64,000 nt of DNA, from positions 2,014,001 through 2,078,000 of the forward strand of contig NC_134017.1 of NCBI RefSeq assembly GCF_040712315.1, read 5' to 3'. The notes below the pieces were generated by a model. The model worked only from the letters and a program-made list of their open reading frames with translations, did no database searches and had not been told where the DNA came from. The position numbers and the translations under genes are program-made. Shown here in pieces: positions 32,947-45,119 of the stretch (its first letter is position 1; each line of letters opens with the position of its first letter). The DNA comes from Castanea sativa (taxonomy: Eukaryota; Streptophyta; Magnoliopsida; Fagales; Fagaceae).

Positions 32947-35709
32947 CTCCGAAGTTATATTTCATTCTATATGTTCGAAAACATAAAAAATTATAAACAA
33001 ATCTCATATTTTCTAGCCCACAATTAATCATGTTAGACCTCTGTGAGGTAATTTGAAGATAAGAAAAGAAATAAATATATATATGATCATAAGAGTTGGA
33101 ACACATGAAATAGGCCGTATATATGCAGCTGTCCATGATGACTCTGAAATTCTTTCTGTTTATTTTTATTTGGTTTGTTTTTAATTTATGCTCCTTCAAT
33201 AATCTTTTTCTCATCTAGAAAAAGTATTTTGTTTCTCAAAATTTAAAATAAAAAGAAAGTATTTAGCTAAACATATATAATATGGCATATCATACATGAT
33301 AGAAGATGAAAACAAAATGTGTTTTATTTACATCATCTATTACCATATTATTCATTTTCTCGTTTCTTTGACTTTATTGATTATTCTTTATAACTTCTCG
33401 ATTGAAATCTTTCCCGAACGCTTCACCTACATATTATTATATACCCAATATTAATTTATAGATATCACCTTAATTATTCATATTCTATTGTATTGCAGTA
33501 ATCACAAGATCAAGAAGACACTTTCCTCCAAACAATTTCTTACTTAAAATAGAGTCATACTCGTTACTGTCCAAGACTTGGCTAGAGTATAAGTCCGATG
33601 TTTTTGAAGCTGGCGGGCATAAATGGTGGGCTCAAATTCTCTACCCATTGAACTGTATGCTCCATAAAACTATTAATGTTTAGGCAATTAATTATATCAT
33701 CTATCTTCTTTTGCAGGAGGTTGTTTCTCTATCCAAAAGGAATTGAGAACACAAATAAAAATGTTCATATCTCCCTTTACCTGGGAATCGCTGAGACAGA
33801 AGAACTTCCTCTTGGTTGGGAGGTTAATGCCGCTTTCAGATTGTTTGTATTTGATCAGATACGGGACGAGTACTTGACCGTTCAAGGTTTGCTCTCTTAT
33901 AATTGATGCATAAATGTTTAATTCTAATTGGAATTGTAATCTTCTATTGTATTTTTTGTATGTCACTTTATGCTTTGAACGTGACATAGACCTATTGCCT
34001 ATGATGCACGGACGCGGCACCAGAGGTGTTGTACCCGCGTCGGACGCGGCGCGATGCGGCGACGCGTGAGGAACGCTGCCGCTTGCCCGTTGGTGCTGCG
34101 TTGAGGCGTGTCAGCCACTTTTTTTTTTTTTCCAAGCTGACTCGCTCCGATGCGGCTTGAATCGCACTGACTCAGCTTCGATTTGTGCCAATTCAGGCCG
34201 AATCGGCCAGAATCGGACCATATCAGCAATATCGGGTCGTATCGGCTGGTGTCCGAAACAGGCCGAAATCGGCCTTAAGTCATGTCGGAACAGCCGAAAT
34301 CGTCTCTGAATGAGACCCAAAAACCCTAAATCAGTCATTCCTCAATTTTATTTTGAATATTTGTTGCTTCTTTTGTGTTTTCTTTTTGGTTTTGTGTTTT
34401 GTTTTGCGTTTCTTGTTTTCTTCTTTCTTTGTTTTGTGAATCAAGGCATAGTAATATATTTTTTAAAAATATTTTAATAATAAAAATATATAGAAAATAT
34501 AAATAAAAATATTTTTAGTAATTTTTTAATTGCTGAGTCTCGCTGCATCCGTACCCACTTTTTTCAAAAATTGCCAAGTCTTGCACCGTGCTTCATAGTC
34601 TATTGCGGCAGTTGTCAAATGTCGCTATAGGTCTTTTTAAAAACAAAATATAATAATTTCATATTTGACAGCTAAATACCAAATCTATTGCGACGCTTTC
34701 ACAAATGCCGCAGCAGGTCAGGCTTGTAGCAAAAAAAAAAACCGCTATAGACCAGCTTTTTAGTAGTGCATTTTGATGATTTTTTATTTTTTATTTTTTG
34801 GGTTGTAGATGGCCGTGGTGGTGGTGCTATTAAAAGATTCAATGACATGAATAGTGAATGGGGATTTGCCAAATTTCTACCACTGGATACCTTCAATGAT
34901 GTTACTCAAGGATACCTTGTCAATAACTGTTGCGTATTTGGTGTAGAGGTTTTTGTTCATGAACGTACTGTCAAAAGGCAGTGTCTTTCCATGATTGAAA
35001 AACCCGCTAACAGCACTTTGACTTGGAAGATTGAAAGATTTTCGACACTGAATGAAGAATATTATTATTCTCAAGAATTCACTGTTGGAGATTCAAAATG
35101 GTAATTTGTATTACTGGAAGTTGCTCTAACATTGTTATCTTCTTTTTTTAAGTTACTTTTCTAAACTTAGAAGCTGTTATTTGGAACTCTTTTTACTGAA
35201 TCCAGGAAGTTAAAGGTCTATCCCAAAGGAAATTCTAGTGGAAAGAATACGGCGATATCTTTCTGCTTGTATTCATGCAATTGTCTTCGGTCAGAGCAAG
35301 ATGTTTTTGCAGAATACACGCTGCGCATAAGGGATCAATTCAGAGGAAAGCACAAAGAAAAAAGAGGTAAATCAAATATTCCTATCATTTTCTCGTCAAT
35401 GTTGGGAGTGGACGTTGTGTGCTTTCAATATGCTTAGAATCGTACCAGAACTATGGTCAAAGTTGGGGTTTCTTCACTGTGTATATATTTATTACCTGGT
35501 ATATTTTGTTTGTTTCGAATCACTCTAAGCTGAATTTGTTTAATTTTTTTTTCTTTGCAGCTAAACATTGGTTTTCTACCAAAGAGGAGGGTTGGGGTTT
35601 TCCAGAATTTATGCCTCTAAAGGATATCAATGACGCAGCAAAGGGGTTTCTTTTGTTTGATACTCTACTTGTAGAAGCAGAAATTATAGTGATGTCTAAA
35701 GTGAGGTAG
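32854..35709 (+). CDS. MATH-B: twin MATH-domain (TRAF-like) protein, 310 aa, six exons
   Basis: Exons 32854-32887, 33499-33625, 33717-33886, 34809-35100, 35206-35366 and 35561-35709 join in frame with GT-AG junctions (933 nt). MATH domain 1 covers about residues 24-161 (FLLKIESYSLL, YKSDVFEAGGHKWRLFLYPKG, EWGFAKFLPLDTF, GYLVNNCCVFGVEVFV). MATH domain 2 covers about 180-308 (LTWKIERFSTL, FTVGDSKWKLKVYPKG, GWGFPEFMPLKDI, DTLLVEAEIIVMSK). Plant MATH-only proteins of about 300 residues form large clusters; relatives act as adaptors in protein turnover and immunity, but the role of this one is unknown. No signal peptide, membrane segment or coiled coil is visible. The start is supported by conservation of MGDF in all three copies. 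Intron 3 holds transposon DNA (about 33980-34768). Confidence 0.88.
33980..34768. mobile_element. CACTA-like fragment in MATH-B intron 3
   Basis: The right end reads TTTTTAGTAGTG (to 34768), the complement of a CACTACTAAAAA terminus. Inside are ACCTATTGC/TCTATTGCGGC and CTATAGGTC words like those at 16287-16680. The left terminus is not recognisable. MATH-A and MATH-C lack this insert in intron 3. It is itself split by the element at 33999-34598. Confidence 0.6.
33999..34598. mobile_element. GC-rich nested inverted-repeat element
   Basis: The ends are CTATGATGCACGG and, complemented, CTATGAAGCACGG (12 of 13). The flanks CCTATTGC (33991-33998) and TCTATTGC (34599-34606) match at 7 of 8. The first half is unusually GC- and CpG-rich, with repeated CGGCNNAATCGG-type words (about 34150-34300). 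There is no transposase. The 8-bp flank fits hAT, but the family is uncertain. Confidence 0.6.
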
Positions 35710-37724
35710 TTCTCTAAGTAACAGCACATGCTAAACTGGGACGTGGAACTACATATGGTGATACTGTGGTGTGGGACCAATATTAATACAATTTCATTGT
35801 GGTTATATTATTGTTGCAAGGATCTCAAGGATTTAAAATAAATTTTAAATTTTATTTTAATTAGTTTAATCATCTATCATAATTTTTTATTATAGTCTTC
35901 AAAAGAATTGGATAATAGAATTTTACTTAAATAAAACCATCGTAACAATTATTTTTTAATAGAATTATAGTTGGAGAATAATTTTTAATTTCTTGAAGCT
36001 TAGGTAACATAATTTTAACTAAACTAAACTAATTAATTTAATAATTAATGAGAATGTAGCAATAGAGAAAAGATAATCACTTGACACAGCCAAAACTTTA
36101 AGAACTCAACTTTTATTAGAAAATGATAGATAATAATAACTAGAATTTAATCATGCGCAGACTAATTGATGATAAGTGAGTAATATCACTTGGTATTAAA
36201 ATGATGAGTCTAAATTTGGTAAGGACGAGGTGTAAAACTCATATTTTTACACATTCAATAATAGATTATAACGTCAGTCTTTTACTTAATAAAAAATATA
36301 TCCTACCACACCTAATAACATCTCGATTAATTAGCTCATCAACGTCTTTAATTTTAGAACAAACATAAACCCAAATCTCATTCTTTTGTATTGAAAAAAA
36401 AAAATTGAAATCTCATCGTTTCCTACATCGTTTGCTTAAGTTTTAATTTTTCAAATTTGAAATCTCATTGCTCCGGCCTGCAACTATCAATAAAAGTTAG
36501 GATTCTATATATGTTTCTATGTTAACTATGGAACAAAAAAACAAATTTCTATGTTACTGTGCAAAACCATACTGTTATCCAAACACAAATTCATCACCTA
36601 GTAAAACCCAATAACAAATATAGCAAAACAGACCTTGAATTAGAAACTCCAGCAAATTGATGTGGCGTAGAACAGAGGTCCAGCGAGGCTTGCGGCGGTA
36701 AATGGAGGTCCGACGAGGTTTGTGGTGGGAGACAGAGGAGCTGAGGAGGGAGATGAGATTTTAGAGATTCTTTTTCAAATCAAGTTAGAAAATGTGAAAT
36801 AGGGGTTTTTTTTTTTAAAGATATTATTAAATGTATTAGGAAATATTGATTTTGCTATGAGTCTTAAATAAAAAGTTGATGTGGCATGTCCATATTGACT
36901 AATGTAAACCAAAGGGTTTTACACTCGTCCCTAATGAATTTATTCTCTAAACTGAATAGTTTTTAATTTTTTAAATTTGTCAAAAATATTATAAATTAAC
37001 ATAACGTGCATAATTATGCGTGTCATAATGCATAAATTTTACACCCTCTTAACTAAAATCTTGGTTCTACCGGGTATATAATGAGATTGCATATAATTAA
37101 TGTAAATGCATTCCTTTCAATTAATGTTAATCCACATCCTTTGTAAGCCTATATGGGCCTACATTAATCCAACATAATAGCTCAATAACATGTTTTATTA
37201 ATCTATTTTTAAAATTTAATTTTTTTAACTTTTTTTTAATTATTTTCTAGTACTAAACAAAACATCAATAAATTCCATACCATCTAAAACTCCTGAGAAA
37301 CCCTCAACACAGCCGTTATAGACCACTACAAATCAATAAATGTTTTTTTTTTTTTTCAGAAGAATACTAGTTCTGATTTAGTAGTTGGTACAGAACATAC
37401 CAGCCAGTATGAACTACGTACCTTACTCAAAGTACCTATAAGATTTCGGCAATTATCAATTTATTGCTCGCATACACTTCATGGAGCAGACCTCTCACAA
37501 CGTGGGATCCCATGTATTTATAGAAAAAAACAATTCTTTTTAAAATAATTTTTTTAATAATTTCGTATTAAATATAAATTTAAAGGTGTATTTAATATCA
37601 CCATATTTATAATTTTAAATGACATGCTATTTTGAATGGTACTCACTCATAAGATCTGCAAGAAACCAATCATGCTTCACAAAAAAAATGATTAACTAAC
37701 TTTTGAGTGTATCTTTTCTGAAAT
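35710..37724. repeat. Spacer B, no gene
   Basis: AT-rich, related to the other spacers (for example 36000-36190 and 37080-37270 against 12715-12850, 11340-11480 and 45480-45620). No open frame or RNA gene was recognised before the tRNA-like sequence. Confidence 0.6.
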
Positions 37725-37781
37725 GGGAATGTAGCTCCAACGGTAGAGCGCTCGCTTTGCATGCGAGAGGCCGCATCTCCA
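37725..37781 (+). pseudogene. tRNA-Ala(TGC) pseudogene with a 16-nt deletion
   Basis: 57 nt that match the intact tRNA-Ala at 57787-57859 through the D arm and anticodon arm (CTCGC-TTTGCAT-GCGAG), but lacking 16 nt that would form most of the T arm. The fourth acceptor base is A opposite C. Without a T arm and box B it should be neither transcribed nor folded. Confidence 0.92.
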
Positions 37782-38559
37782 TGTTTTTTTCATTATATCC
37801 ACCAAACACGACGTGTTGTTTTTTTCATTCGAAACCTATATATAGCTATTAGCTAGCCCCAAGTTCTTACCAGTTGCCTTTTCCAACAAAGAACAAATGC
37901 AAAGTTTCAAATTTCAATACCCATTCACAAGGTGTTCCGTCTTCTCTGGTTTGCTGTTACTGTTCTTCTGATCTATTTTTGCTTTTGTGTATTCCCTTAT
38001 GTATATGTTTCAATCTGAAGTGGGTCATTTGACTGAGTATTTCCCACTTTCGCTAGAGGACATACCAAGTGTTCACACGTTGAATGTTGCTGAAGGAAAA
38101 CTATCTCACTTTGTTTAAATTAACTCACTTCATATGTTTATAAATCAACCAAGAGAGAAAATGGAGATTCTATTTCTGGGTACCCAAAGTATGTTTCTTT
38201 CTGCATAAAGGTTTTATTTTTGTTCCTCTAGGGAGTAGATACCACATTTGCTTGTATATATCTGAGTATTTCCCACTTTTGCTAGAGGATACCAAATGTT
38301 CACGTTAATTTGTTTACACTAATTATCGCACTTTGTTTACACTAATTACCAAAAAGATTACACTACTAAATTAAGTAACTCACTTTATATTATTAAATCA
38401 ACCAACTTAGAAAATGGAGCTTCTAGGTGGTTAAAGCATGTTACTTTTTGCTTAAAGGTTTTATTTTTACTCCTCTAGAGACCACCTTTGTTTGTATATA
38501 TTTGATTCATGTTTTTTTTTTCCTTCCTTTTTGGTAATGGCTTAGAACTTTTGTATTTT

Positions 38560-39710
38560 ATGCTTGTTTCTAAGATATCTCAGCTTGGAGCTAGGATGAT
38601 AAAGGATCTCACATGAAGTATATACTTGAAGTTGATATGCAATGTGTGTTGTGCTTCAGCTTGACATTATTAATAATAATATTGTTGTTGTTTAATTGGA
38701 TCAATTCACTAAAAGATATGAGTGGGAGGCAGCTTTACTCCCATTTGTAGTTAATTTGTTTTCATGAAATCTTGTAAGATATATTTAAGTTTATAAACAG
38801 TTTAAGTGGTTGCCTTCTTTAAATATGTTAAACTTGAGATATAAAGCGTTCCTACTGATGATTTTGCGTACATGTGGAATGGAAGTGGAAATGTCTGATC
38901 CCTTTTGTAGTCTAGAACCTAATTAGACGAGCACTTGCTTTCTAAAATTCCCTTGGTACAATGCTGTCCCCTATCTTATAACTTATTTGTTGGTTTTGGA
39001 GTGGTTTTTTCTCCGAAGTTGCCCCGCTCCATGTTTTACGAGACATAGTCCAACTGAGCACTTGACAAAATGCAGGATTTGATTTGGTCATAAAACACAA
39101 AAATATGCATTTCATGTTGCCTTGACAAATGCAGGATTTGATTTGGTTAGACATGAAATCTGCATTGTTAATCATGATTAGTGGTGAAGAAGACAAGGTT
39201 AATTTTAGAAATGTGAGTTTCTTGAAGATAACTCTGGCTTTAATATTGGCACAAAACTGTTATTAGTTTTCCCCTTCTTTTAACTTGTATTAGTAATATA
39301 GTATATTATTATTTGTTATCAATATGATTGGAAGACACTAATTCATAGTGGCATGTGCACTTTCATGTGGGAGGGAGCTGAGATGTGATATCTTTAGGGC
39401 TTTGGAATTTTCTTTCTGTACAAGTAGAGCTACTAACTATCTTACCCAATATCAAGAAAATCAGAGGTTATTGGATTGCTTGTGTCCACTGAAACCCTTA
39501 TTTTATTATATCTTGTAATTACAATATTTTTCAACTTCCAGGATACTCCCATGTCTCAAGCCCAGATCTTGCAATACTAAGTATGTCCATGCAGTTAAGA
39601 CAAGGGTTTGTTGAATTGAATGAAGTTTGTAGTCATTGGGACCAGTGCTTCCAAGTATTTTTAACTAATGCACTCAGTTGTGCCAGGTTCTGTTCCCAGT
39701 ACATTTATTG
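38560..39710 (+). pseudogene. Mitochondrial ferredoxin, decayed 5' part (exon 1 only)
   Basis: The region from about 37690 to 39710 matches 57740-60160. Exon 1 reads MLVSKISQLGARMIKDLT, then TGA (38614-38616) where the complete gene has AGA. The following donor GAGGTACG has become GAAGTATA. Homology stops at about 39710, in intron 1, next to the inverted-repeat element at 39722, so exons 2-7 are absent from this unit. It is not functional. Confidence 0.85.
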
Positions 39711-39721
39711 GTGTTTTTTTG

Positions 39722-40045
39722 GCTAAATATTCGGCTTTTAAAAATATTTTGTTAAAAAATATTTATTACAACTTATTTAGCTATGGAGCCTCCTTTTGGA
39801 ACTCAACTTTCTCAAAATGAAGTTCAAAGTAGAACTCAATTTCGCCAAAGTTAAGTTCTATGCAATTCAATAATATCATTGATATGCGGCAAATGTAGAA
39901 CTTGATTTCTCAAAACTTGACTTCTACATTCCATTGAATTGCATAGAACTCAAACTTGGTGAAATCGAGTTCCACATTCCACTGGATTACTAAGTTGCAA
40001 TAGCAACTTTGTAACAAAATAATTTTCAAAAACCGAATATTTAGC
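39722..40045. mobile_element. Palindrome-rich inverted-repeat element, copy 2
   Basis: The ends GCTAAATATTCGG and CCGAATATTTAGC are exact complements, preceded by T-runs and followed by A-runs that extend the inversion. The body repeats GAACTCNA and TNGAGTTC words. It is related to copy 1 at 20760-21113. Confidence 0.7.
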
Positions 40046-40494
40046 GCAAAAAAAAAAAAGCCTTGCAATATCTATTGGATGGTACAATATTGTGCGTTTC
40101 AATTTATTACTATTGTTCTTTTTTTCTTTTTATATGTAATTATCGTCATTGAATAGTATCTTGAATAGTTATGGGGTACATTATTCAAGAGAAGAGAGTA
40201 GGACTGCATGGAAGATAAAGATAATTAGAATCCTAATGTTTATCTGCATATTTCATATTTGATATAGAGGTTAGGGATTTTTTACATTGGAATCATAATG
40301 TGCAATCAAAGAAGAAAAAACAAAGAATTGTTTAAATTTTATACAAAAATCTATCAAAGTTACTTTTGCAAAATATTCATCTATATATTGTAGATAAATA
40401 AATAAATTTGCTAAACAATGTTGTCATTTAAGAGTCATTCCCAGAAGAGTAACAATATTTATTGGATAATATTCGATTTTACTAGTTAAGACTT

Positions 40495-40654
40495 TTTTCT
40501 TTTTTTGATACAAGATAGAATTCCACTCTAGCCTAATTTAAGTGTATATATGTGTGAAGCTTCCTCCTGGAGACTTGAACCCCGACCCTTATCCCCCACA
40601 CCCCATAAACACTTATACTTGTGAAGTAACCATCGCACCAAGGGTGTGCGGTGG
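40495..40654 (-). mobile_element. tRNA-derived SINE with perfect 15-bp target duplication
   Basis: On the minus strand it starts ACCGCACACCCTTGG, has a box-A-like GGTGCGATGGTTAC, a box-B-like GGGTTCAAGTCTCC, and ends TATCTTGTATC plus an A-run. TACTAGTTAAGACTT flanks it at 40480-40494 and 40655-40669. Same family as 13322-13468. Confidence 0.85.
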
Positions 40655-41014
40655 TACTAGTTAAGACTTAAGATAACTAGAACACACAATTTTATGTTAT
40701 AATTTATTATGTATGTTCAATTTTATTTTAAATTTCATCTAGCAAAATCACTGCATATTGTATATTATTAATGTTACCTCATGTTTCTAAGTAAAGTATG
40801 CATTTATACAAACTAAGTTTTCTTATTAAATTATAATGATATAATGATTGTAGTAAATTAAACCACCTTCTCAAAAAAAAAGGAAATTAAACTAAGATTA
40901 AACAAATATATGACAAATTGACAAAATATAAAGTAGAATATAAAAAATGAAACTGAGGATTTGTATCATCCCTTATCATTTCACTTCCAAGTTCCATCCA
41001 ATACATGTTCCGGT

Positions 41015-41415
41015 TGTTTTAAGTGCAATGATATGTTTAGAGTGGATTGCATTGCTCTAGAGTATTAATGCACTTTGATTTCCCTCCATGAATAATGCCA
41101 TGATACGTTTAAAGTGCATCGCATTGTTCCAAAGTACATGTGCCCTTTGATTTTTCTATGTAAATAAAGCCACGATAATGGATACATTAAAGTGCATTGC
41201 ATGGATGCTAAGTACACATGCCCTTTGATTTTTCTATGTAAATAAAGCCATGATAATCGATACGTTAAAGTGCATTGCATGGATGCTAAGTACTCGTGCC
41301 CTTTGATTTCCCTCTGATTTCTCTCTATAAATACATGTTTTGTACTGTTATGTTTCACGCACATTAGCCTAATATATTGATCTCAAAGGATTTCTAGAAT
41401 CCTAAATATTTAGTA
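41015..41415 (+). promoter_or_regulatory. Promoter of MATH-C with 78-bp tandem repeats and TATA box
   Basis: Units begin AGTACNNNTGCC at 41133, 41211 and (partial) 41289, exactly 78 bp apart. Each full unit holds CCCTTTGATTTTTC, AATAAAGCCA, a GATAATNGATAC word and GTGCATTGCATGGATGC. TATAAATA is at 41326-41333, 83 nt upstream of the start codon. Repeated CATTGCATG may bind a factor cooperatively; that part is inference. Confidence 0.7.
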
Positions 41416-43511
41416 ATGGGCGATTTTCCTACCACCCGTGATAAATCATGTGTGTTCTTTATCCCTCTCCTAAGTTATTGTCACACTATATGTTCGAAAA
41501 AATATATATCTTATATTTTCTATCCTGCAAGTAATTATGTTAGACATCTGTGATGCCATGAAGATAAGAAAAGAGATTAATATAAAAAATATGATTATAA
41601 TAGTTAAAACATGAAATAGGCCGTATATATGCAGTTGTCCATATTCATGACTCCGAAATATTTTATGTTTATTTTATATTTGTTTTGTTTTAATTTATGT
41701 TCCTTACAATAATCGTTTTCTCATCTATAAAAAGTAATTTTTTTCCTCAAATTTAAAAAAAAAAAAAAAAAGGTATTTAGCTAAACATAATATGACATAT
41801 GATAGATGATAGATGATGAAAAGAAAATGTGTTGTATTTACATGATCTCTGACTTTATTGATCATTCTTTAGAACTTCTTGGTTGAATTCTTTCCTGAAC
41901 GCTATTACGTACCCAACATTTTTATAGATTGCCCCTTAATTATTCATATTATTCTATTGTATTGCAGTAATCACAAGATCCAAAAGACATTTTACTCCAG
42001 ATAATTTCCTACTTAAAATAGAGTCATTCTCTTTACTGTCCAAGTCTTGGCTAGAGTACAAGTCCGATTTTTTTGAAGCTGGCGGGTATAAATGGTGGGA
42101 GCTCTAATTCTCTACCCTATGAATTATTGTTTAGTCAAGTGATTATATAACTTGTCTTCTTTTGCAGGAGGTTGTCTCTCTATCCAAAAGGAATTAAGAA
42201 GAATGTCGTGAATGGTCACATCTCCCTTTACTTGGCTATCACTGAGACGGGAGAACTTCCTCTTGGTTGGGAGGTTAATGCCAGCTTCAAATTGTTTGTA
42301 TTTGATCAGATACGGGACGAGTACTTGACCGTTCAAGGTTTGCTCTCTCATAATTGATGCAATTAAAATCTTCAATTTCATTTTTTTGTGTCACTTTATG
42401 TTTCGTCAATTGTAATATATCATGGGTCTGATTATATTTTATTTTATTAAGAAGTCACTTAACCAATCAACTAAGAGTTTGTATACATTACACATGACAG
42501 AACCCATGTTATGTTCTTATTTGTGGTTGGAGTTCAAAGCTCCAAATATATATTTGGAGCCAAACCTTTTTCTTATTTATTTACTATCTTTTCATGATTT
42601 TTTTTTTAATAGATGCTGGTGGTGGTGCTATGAGAAGATTCAACGACATAAATAGTAAATGGGGATTTGCCAAATTTCTTCCCCTTGATACCTTCAATGA
42701 TGCTTCTCAAGGATACCTTGTCAACAACTGTTGTGTATTTGGTGCAGAGGTTTTTGTTCATGAACGTAGTGTCAAAAGGCAGTGTCTTTCCTTCATTAAA
42801 GAACCCGATAACAGCACTTTGACTTGGAAGATAGAAAGATTTTCGACACTAAATGAAGAATATTATTTTTCTCAAGAATTCACTGTTGGAGATTCAAATT
42901 GGTAATATCCATTACTAGAAGTTGCACTAACATTGTTATAAAAATGAAAATCTTGTTTTCCTGAACTTAACAGCTGTTATTTGCAACTGATCTTTTTACT
43001 GAATCCAGGTTGTTTATCGTCTTTCCCAAAGGAGATTCTTTCGTAAAAAAGAAAGCGATATCAGTCTGGTTTTGTCCATGCAATTGTGATCTATCAGAAC
43101 CAAATGTTTTTGCAAAATACAAGCTCCGCATTAGGGATCAAATCAAAGGAAAGCACAAAGAAAAAATAAGTAAATCAAAAAAATTTATCATTTTCTTGTC
43201 AATGTTGAGAGTGGAGGGTGCGTGTTTTCAACATGCTTAAAATCGTACCAGAACTATATGGTCAAACTCAAGGGTTTCTTCACTATGGATGTATTATCTA
43301 GTGTCTTTCATTTGTTTTGTTCCAGTTCTGTATGTTGAATTTGTTCAATTTCTTTTTCTTTGCAGCTGAATATTGGTTTCCTTCCTCAGATGGCTGGCGT
43401 CATTCAGAATTTTTGCTTCTAAAGGATCTCAATAATGCATCAAAGGGTTTTCTTGTGAATGATACTGTAATTGTAGAAGCAGAAATTATAAAGATGTCTA
43501 AACTTAAGTAG
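41416..43511 (+). CDS. MATH-C: twin MATH-domain (TRAF-like) protein, 308 aa, six exons
   Basis: Exons 41416-41449, 41968-42094, 42168-42337, 42613-42901, 43009-43169 and 43366-43511 join in frame (927 nt) with GT-AG junctions at the same positions as MATH-B. The protein starts MGDFPTTRDKS. MATH 1 has FLLKIESFSLL, GWEVNASFKLFVFDQIRDEY and EWGF-like KWGFAKFLPLDTF; MATH 2 has LTWKIERFSTLNEEYYFSQE and EFLLLKDLNNASKGFL and ends IIKMSKLK. It lacks one codon of MATH-B at the start of exon 4. Differences from MATH-B cluster in exons 3 and 5 (GIKKNVVNGHIS; GDSFVKKKAISVWFCPCNCD). It is the least interrupted copy: its introns carry no obvious transposons. Likely a substrate-binding adaptor by family, but no specific function can be named. 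Confidence 0.9.
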
Positions 43512-43885
43512 TGAAGCAACAGCACATACTTATCAGTGAACTACATTTGTGATACTATGGGACCATTATTAATGCAATTTTAGAGATATTTATCTATATG
43601 AGAATAGTTTAAATTCGTCCTGGTTATATACTAATTAATGAAAAATGCCAAGATACTACAAATTTTATTACATAATATTTACAAACTAATGTAACAATAA
43701 ATATAATTTTTTTTTTATTATAAAACAATGGATATGATTGGTATACTTTAATCACCTCATAAATAAATATTTGAATTTTTCATCTTATGATTTGTGACAC
43801 AATAGTTTGTGAGCTCAATTTATTGATTATTGTTGCAAGGATCTCAATGATACCCTATATATTATACATGGATTATTTATTGTAA

Positions 43886-45119
43886 TATATATAACCGAAA
43901 CCTCTGAAACTCTCACAATTTTTCACGTCATCACAATATTTCATTTTATTTAAATAAAATTATTTTTTTTTAGTCTAAACTTAATAAGGAGTGAAACTCT
44001 ATCTCTTTAAGAATATTCCCATTAGCAATTGTAAATGGTATATATAGAGAAATATTAGCATAAAGGCACAAAAAGAGCCCAGCAACTGGACTTGTAAAAT
44101 TTTACAATTGCAAATTTTTTTTTGCAATTGTACTACAATTGTGCTACAATGCCATCTTAATTATAATATATTTTAATTGATAAAGTGGAAGAGAGATGGG
44201 GAAAAGAAAGAGAGAGAGAGTTGTATTGGAATATATTATATTATTTTAGTGGGTATTATTTTAATGAGTAGAATAGGAAAATAAAAGTTGGGAGGTTGGT
44301 TGTGTTGTAAAATAATATTGAATAATTGATAAAGTAGCTTTTGGGGATGGTGTAATAGCATAGGACATGATGGCATTTTCCATTATGAATGCTAGTCCAA
44401 CTTAAATATAAACTCATCATTATCATTTTTTTTTTAAATTATTTTTGTTTAATCTAAAATTAATAAGAAGTGAAACTCTATCTCTCTAATAAATTTAACT
44501 TAAACTCAAACTCAAACATTGATAATTTATCTCCAAATTTGCAAAGTTAATTATAAACACTATAAAAGTAAAGCAAACCCTAATTTTTTTTTTTTTTTTT
44601 TGAAAACCGAGTAGAGGTATGAGCTCTTCTTATGTTATTTTCTTCTTCTCTACTTTGTTAAAAAAAATTATTTTATGGTTTTTCACGTATTTTTTAAAAA
44701 GCAATTTTCGTACATGAACCACCAAACTCTATTTAGCCATTTTTTACAAGATAAAAAGCTTGCAATAATTGAAATTATCCTTTCGAATGTAGCTCATCTT
44801 TCTCTTATATTTCTCTATTATTTAGTCATATATATTTTGTTTTGTTTCAATAATTTCTAAGCAATGAATCATCTAATTCTTTGAATTTTTTTTGTCTTTC
44901 AGAAGTTTTATTATCTGAATTTTTGAGTTTTTTTTTTTTTTTGTAGTATATGAAATTGTCTCACAAATTTTTTGTAAGTCATTACACGTTCAAGTAATGG
45001 CTTTTTTATCAAATTGAAATCATACAAGAACAAATCATGCAATGATGTAATTTCTTAAATTTTTTAGTCTACCTCACAAATAGGTAGATTCTCGTACATA
45101 ACACGGGTTAATGACTAGT
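43886..45119 (+). mobile_element. Non-autonomous Helitron
   Basis: The 3' end reads ACACGGGTTAATGACTAGT (45101-45119): a GC hairpin arm followed by the CTAGT terminus of plant Helitrons. The left side (TATATATAACCGAAACC) resembles known 5' ends but lacks a clear TC. MATH-A's downstream copy (31881-31915) has the same flanks joined directly, defining the insert as about 1.2 kb with no target duplication. It contains a smaller element at 44011-44394 and no coding capacity. Confidence 0.65.
44011..44394. mobile_element. Small inverted-repeat element nested in the Helitron
   Basis: Bounded by TAA and TAG, with ends GAATATTCCCATTAG and (complemented) GCATTCATAATGG that are only partly complementary. 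A near-identical ~30-bp phrase (GTGAAACTCTATCTCT) sits outside both ends (about 43991-44006 and 44471-44486). Weak evidence. Confidence 0.35.

Noticed and set aside
33999..34340. Overlapping minus-strand frames in GC-rich DNA
   Set aside because: No family resemblance; they arise from the stop-poor CpG-rich nested element.
41065..41364. Minus-strand 99-codon frame with internal protein repeats
   Set aside because: It is the antisense translation of the 78-bp MATH-C promoter repeats.
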